From: an uncultured Alphaproteobacteria bacterium
GTDB lineage: Bacteria; Pseudomonadota; Alphaproteobacteria; UBA7985; CAJQQZ01
Assembly (NCBI GenBank): GCA_905480445.1
Contig: CAJQQJ010000333.1
Span: 1 to 8,542, forward strand
DNA length: 8,542 nt
Direction: 5' to 3'
In this document: in pieces, positions 6,745 through 8,542 of the stretch
How positions within the stretch are numbered: the first letter of the stretch is position 1
How the letters are laid out: every line of letters begins with the position of its first letter
Notes under the pieces: model-generated
The model's input: the letters and a program-made list of their open reading frames with translations, nothing else
What the model was told of the DNA's origin: nothing
Databases searched by the model: none
Program-made: the position numbers and the translations under genes

Positions 6745-8542
6745 ATGATCAAAAAGCTGCTTATCGCTAACCGAAGCGAAATTGCCATCCGCATTGCCCG
6801 TGCTGCGACAGAGTTAGATATTAAGACGGTTGCGATTTACGCTTATCAGGACCGATTTGCCTTGCATCGGTTTAAGGCGGATGAGTCATACGAAGTCGGC
6901 CATGGAAAAGAGCCGATTAAAGCCTACCTTGATATCGACGACATCATTCGTGTTGCCTTAGAGGCCAAGGTCGACGCGATCCATCCTGGTTATGGTTTCC
7001 TGTCGGAAAGCCCAGAATTTGCGCAAGCCTGTGCCGATCACGGGATAATTTTTGTTGGTCCAACTGTGGATATCCTGACAAGTCTTGGCGATAAAGTGCA
7101 AGCTCGACGTTTGGCAAAATCAGCCGGCGTACCAATGGTGCCTGCAACAGAAGCTTTGCCAGAAGATCCCGAAACTATCACAAAGCTTGCAAACGAAATT
7201 GGCTTCCCAGTTATGGTCAAAGCCAGTTGGGGCGGTGGCGGCCGCGGCATGAGAATGGTTTTTGAAGCCGATAAGCTCCTAGGAGAAGTGGCTGCAGCGA
7301 GCAGAGAAGCAGAAGCCGCCTTTGGTAAAGGCGATGTTTTTTTGGAAAAGCTTGTCCAAAATGCCCGTCACGTAGAAGTTCAAATATTCGGTGATAAATC
7401 TGGCCAAGTTTTTCACCTCCATGAACGAGATTGTTCAGTCCAACGGCGTCACCAAAAGGTGGTCGAAATGGCACCCGCTGCATGGATGGGTTCAGAAAAA
7501 CGCGATGAAATTACTGCTGCAGCTGTCAATCTCGGAAAAACAGCGGGTTACCTCAATGCTGGAACAGTCGAGTTTCTCTACGATGTTGACGATGACGAAT
7601 TCTACTTCATTGAGGTCAATCCAAGAGTCCAAGTCGAACACACAGTAACTGAAATGATTACAGGTGTGGACATCGTCAAAGCACAAATCAGGATAGCAGA
7701 CGGTTCAAAACTCGGAACGGAGGCCAGTGGCGTCCCTGCCCAATCTGAAATTCCAATGAATGGTCACGCCGTTCAGTGTCGAATAACGACCGAAGATCCG
7801 GAAAATGGTTTTGTACCCGACTACGGCCAGATTGTTGCTTACCGTGGTGCGACTGGATTTGGCATACGTTTGGATGGCGGCACAGCCTTTTCCGGCGCTA
7901 TCATCACGCCGTTTTTCGATAGTTTACTCGAAAAATTGACGACTTGGGCACCAACGAGAACCGAAGCTGTCAAAAGAATGGACCGGGCACTGCGGGAATT
8001 CAGAATTCGCGGCGTGAAAACCAATCTTCAATTCCTTGAAAAGGTTATCAATCACAAAGCTTTTGTCGACGACAAACTGACAACTCGGTTCGTTGATGAC
8101 ACGGCAGAATTGTTCCACTTCCCCAAAAGACGTGACCGTGCGTCTCGACTGCTGAGTTACATTGGCGATGTCCTGGTGAATGGTAATCCTGAGATGGAAG
8201 GCAGACCTCGGCCTGACAATCGTCCAGATCTTGCTCGATTGCCAGAACCTCAAGAGCAAAGCCTGGGCGTATCCGGCGATAAAGGCTCTCGGACTTTATT
8301 GAGAGAACTGGGTGCCGACGCCTTTTCTACTTGGTTGAGCCAAGAGAAAAAACTGCTTCTAACAGATACAACCTTCCGTGATGCCCACCAATCCTTGATG
8401 GCAACCCGTATGAGAACCATCGATCTGCGCGCGCCTCTTCCAGCCTATGAAAAAGGGCTAAAGAACCTCTTCTCGCTCGAGACATGGGGTGGAGCAACCT
8501 TCGATTCAGCTATGCGCTTCCTCAAAGAAGATCCATGGGACC
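6745..8542 (+). CDS. pyc: Pyruvate carboxylase, 3'-partial
   Basis: Biotin-dependent cytoplasmic enzyme that makes oxaloacetate from pyruvate, bicarbonate and ATP to refill the TCA cycle. 599 codons are present of a family length near 1150, and the frame is open at the right edge. Biotin carboxylase part, residues 1-455: [17 protein letters not shown] start, HPGYGFLSE (80-88), ATP-grasp glycine loop GGGGRGMR (163-170), [15 protein letters not shown] (227-241), and the catalytic [16 protein letters not shown] stretch (288-303). A linker with [20 protein letters not shown] follows (457-475). The carboxyltransferase domain begins near 536 with [18 protein letters not shown] (540-557), which holds its metal and substrate residues, and [12 protein letters not shown] (581-592). 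The biotin carrier domain would lie beyond the window. The presence of the carboxyltransferase on the same chain, with this DTTFRDAHQ form, separates it from acetyl- or propionyl-CoA carboxylase. The ATG at 6745 is preceded by AAGGAAA at 6728-6734, a somewhat distant ribosome site. All key residues seen are intact. Confidence 0.97.
   Translation, partial: MIKKLLIANRSEIAIRIARAATELDIKTVAIYAYQDRFALHRFKADESYEVGHGKEPIKAYLDIDDIIRVALEAKVDAIHPGYGFLSESPEFAQACADHGIIFVGPTVDILTSLGDKVQARRLAKSAGVPMVPATEALPEDPETITKLANEIGFPVMVKASWGGGGRGMRMVFEADKLLGEVAAASREAEAAFGKGDVFLEKLVQNARHVEVQIFGDKSGQVFHLHERDCSVQRRHQKVVEMAPAAWMGSEKRDEITAAAVNLGKTAGYLNAGTVEFLYDVDDDEFYFIEVNPRVQVEHTVTEMITGVDIVKAQIRIADGSKLGTEASGVPAQSEIPMNGHAVQCRITTEDPENGFVPDYGQIVAYRGATGFGIRLDGGTAFSGAIITPFFDSLLEKLTTWAPTRTEAVKRMDRALREFRIRGVKTNLQFLEKVINHKAFVDDKLTTRFVDDTAELFHFPKRRDRASRLLSYIGDVLVNGNPEMEGRPRPDNRPDLARLPEPQEQSLGVSGDKGSRTLLRELGADAFSTWLSQEKKLLLTDTTFRDAHQSLMATRMRTIDLRAPLPAYEKGLKNLFSLETWGGATFDSAMRFLKEDPWD

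Overview
The window looks like ordinary chromosome from a Gram-negative proteobacterium, most likely an alphaproteobacterium of medium GC content. This rests on the style of the class A penicillin-binding protein, on a long single-chain pyruvate carboxylase, and on an exported protein with a Sec signal peptide. I saw no phage, transposon, CRISPR, rRNA or tRNA signal. The lineage is inferred by recognition only.

Layout from left to right. (1) Positions 1-1496, + strand: the 3' part of a bifunctional penicillin-binding protein 1A gene, whose 5' end lies outside the window. It carries an in-frame TAG at 1185-1187, right after the catalytic KTGTT motif, where the family normally has Trp. The frame stays open and recognisable for another 102 codons. 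(2) Positions 1737-4043, - strand and convergent with the first gene: an exported protein of about 768 residues with a degenerate von Willebrand factor A-like N-terminal domain and a coiled coil of about 560 residues. I do not recognise it as a named protein. (3) Positions 4244-4837, +: an HTH (XRE)-cupin transcriptional regulator. (4) Positions 4840-6486, -: a thiamine-diphosphate enzyme of the acetolactate synthase superfamily. It meets the regulator tail to tail with 2 bp between the stop codons, and a perfect 7-bp inverted repeat spans the junction. (5) From 6745, + and running off the right edge: pyruvate carboxylase, with a complete biotin carboxylase part and the start of the carboxyltransferase part.

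How the genes may work together: the thiamine-diphosphate enzyme and pyruvate carboxylase are divergently transcribed from a 258-bp gap that holds a tandem 14-nt repeat with internal palindromes, a reasonable operator candidate. Both families commonly handle pyruvate or related 2-oxo acids, and an HTH-cupin regulator sits beside them, so a small pyruvate-node regulatory unit is plausible but unproven. The penicillin-binding protein and the exported coiled-coil protein both belong to the cell envelope. They are convergent and so not an operon.

The observations most worth following are the amber codon in the penicillin-binding protein gene and the unnamed vWA-like coiled-coil protein. I found nothing that amounts to a clear new defence or mobile system. 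All three intergenic gaps are shorter than 300 bp.
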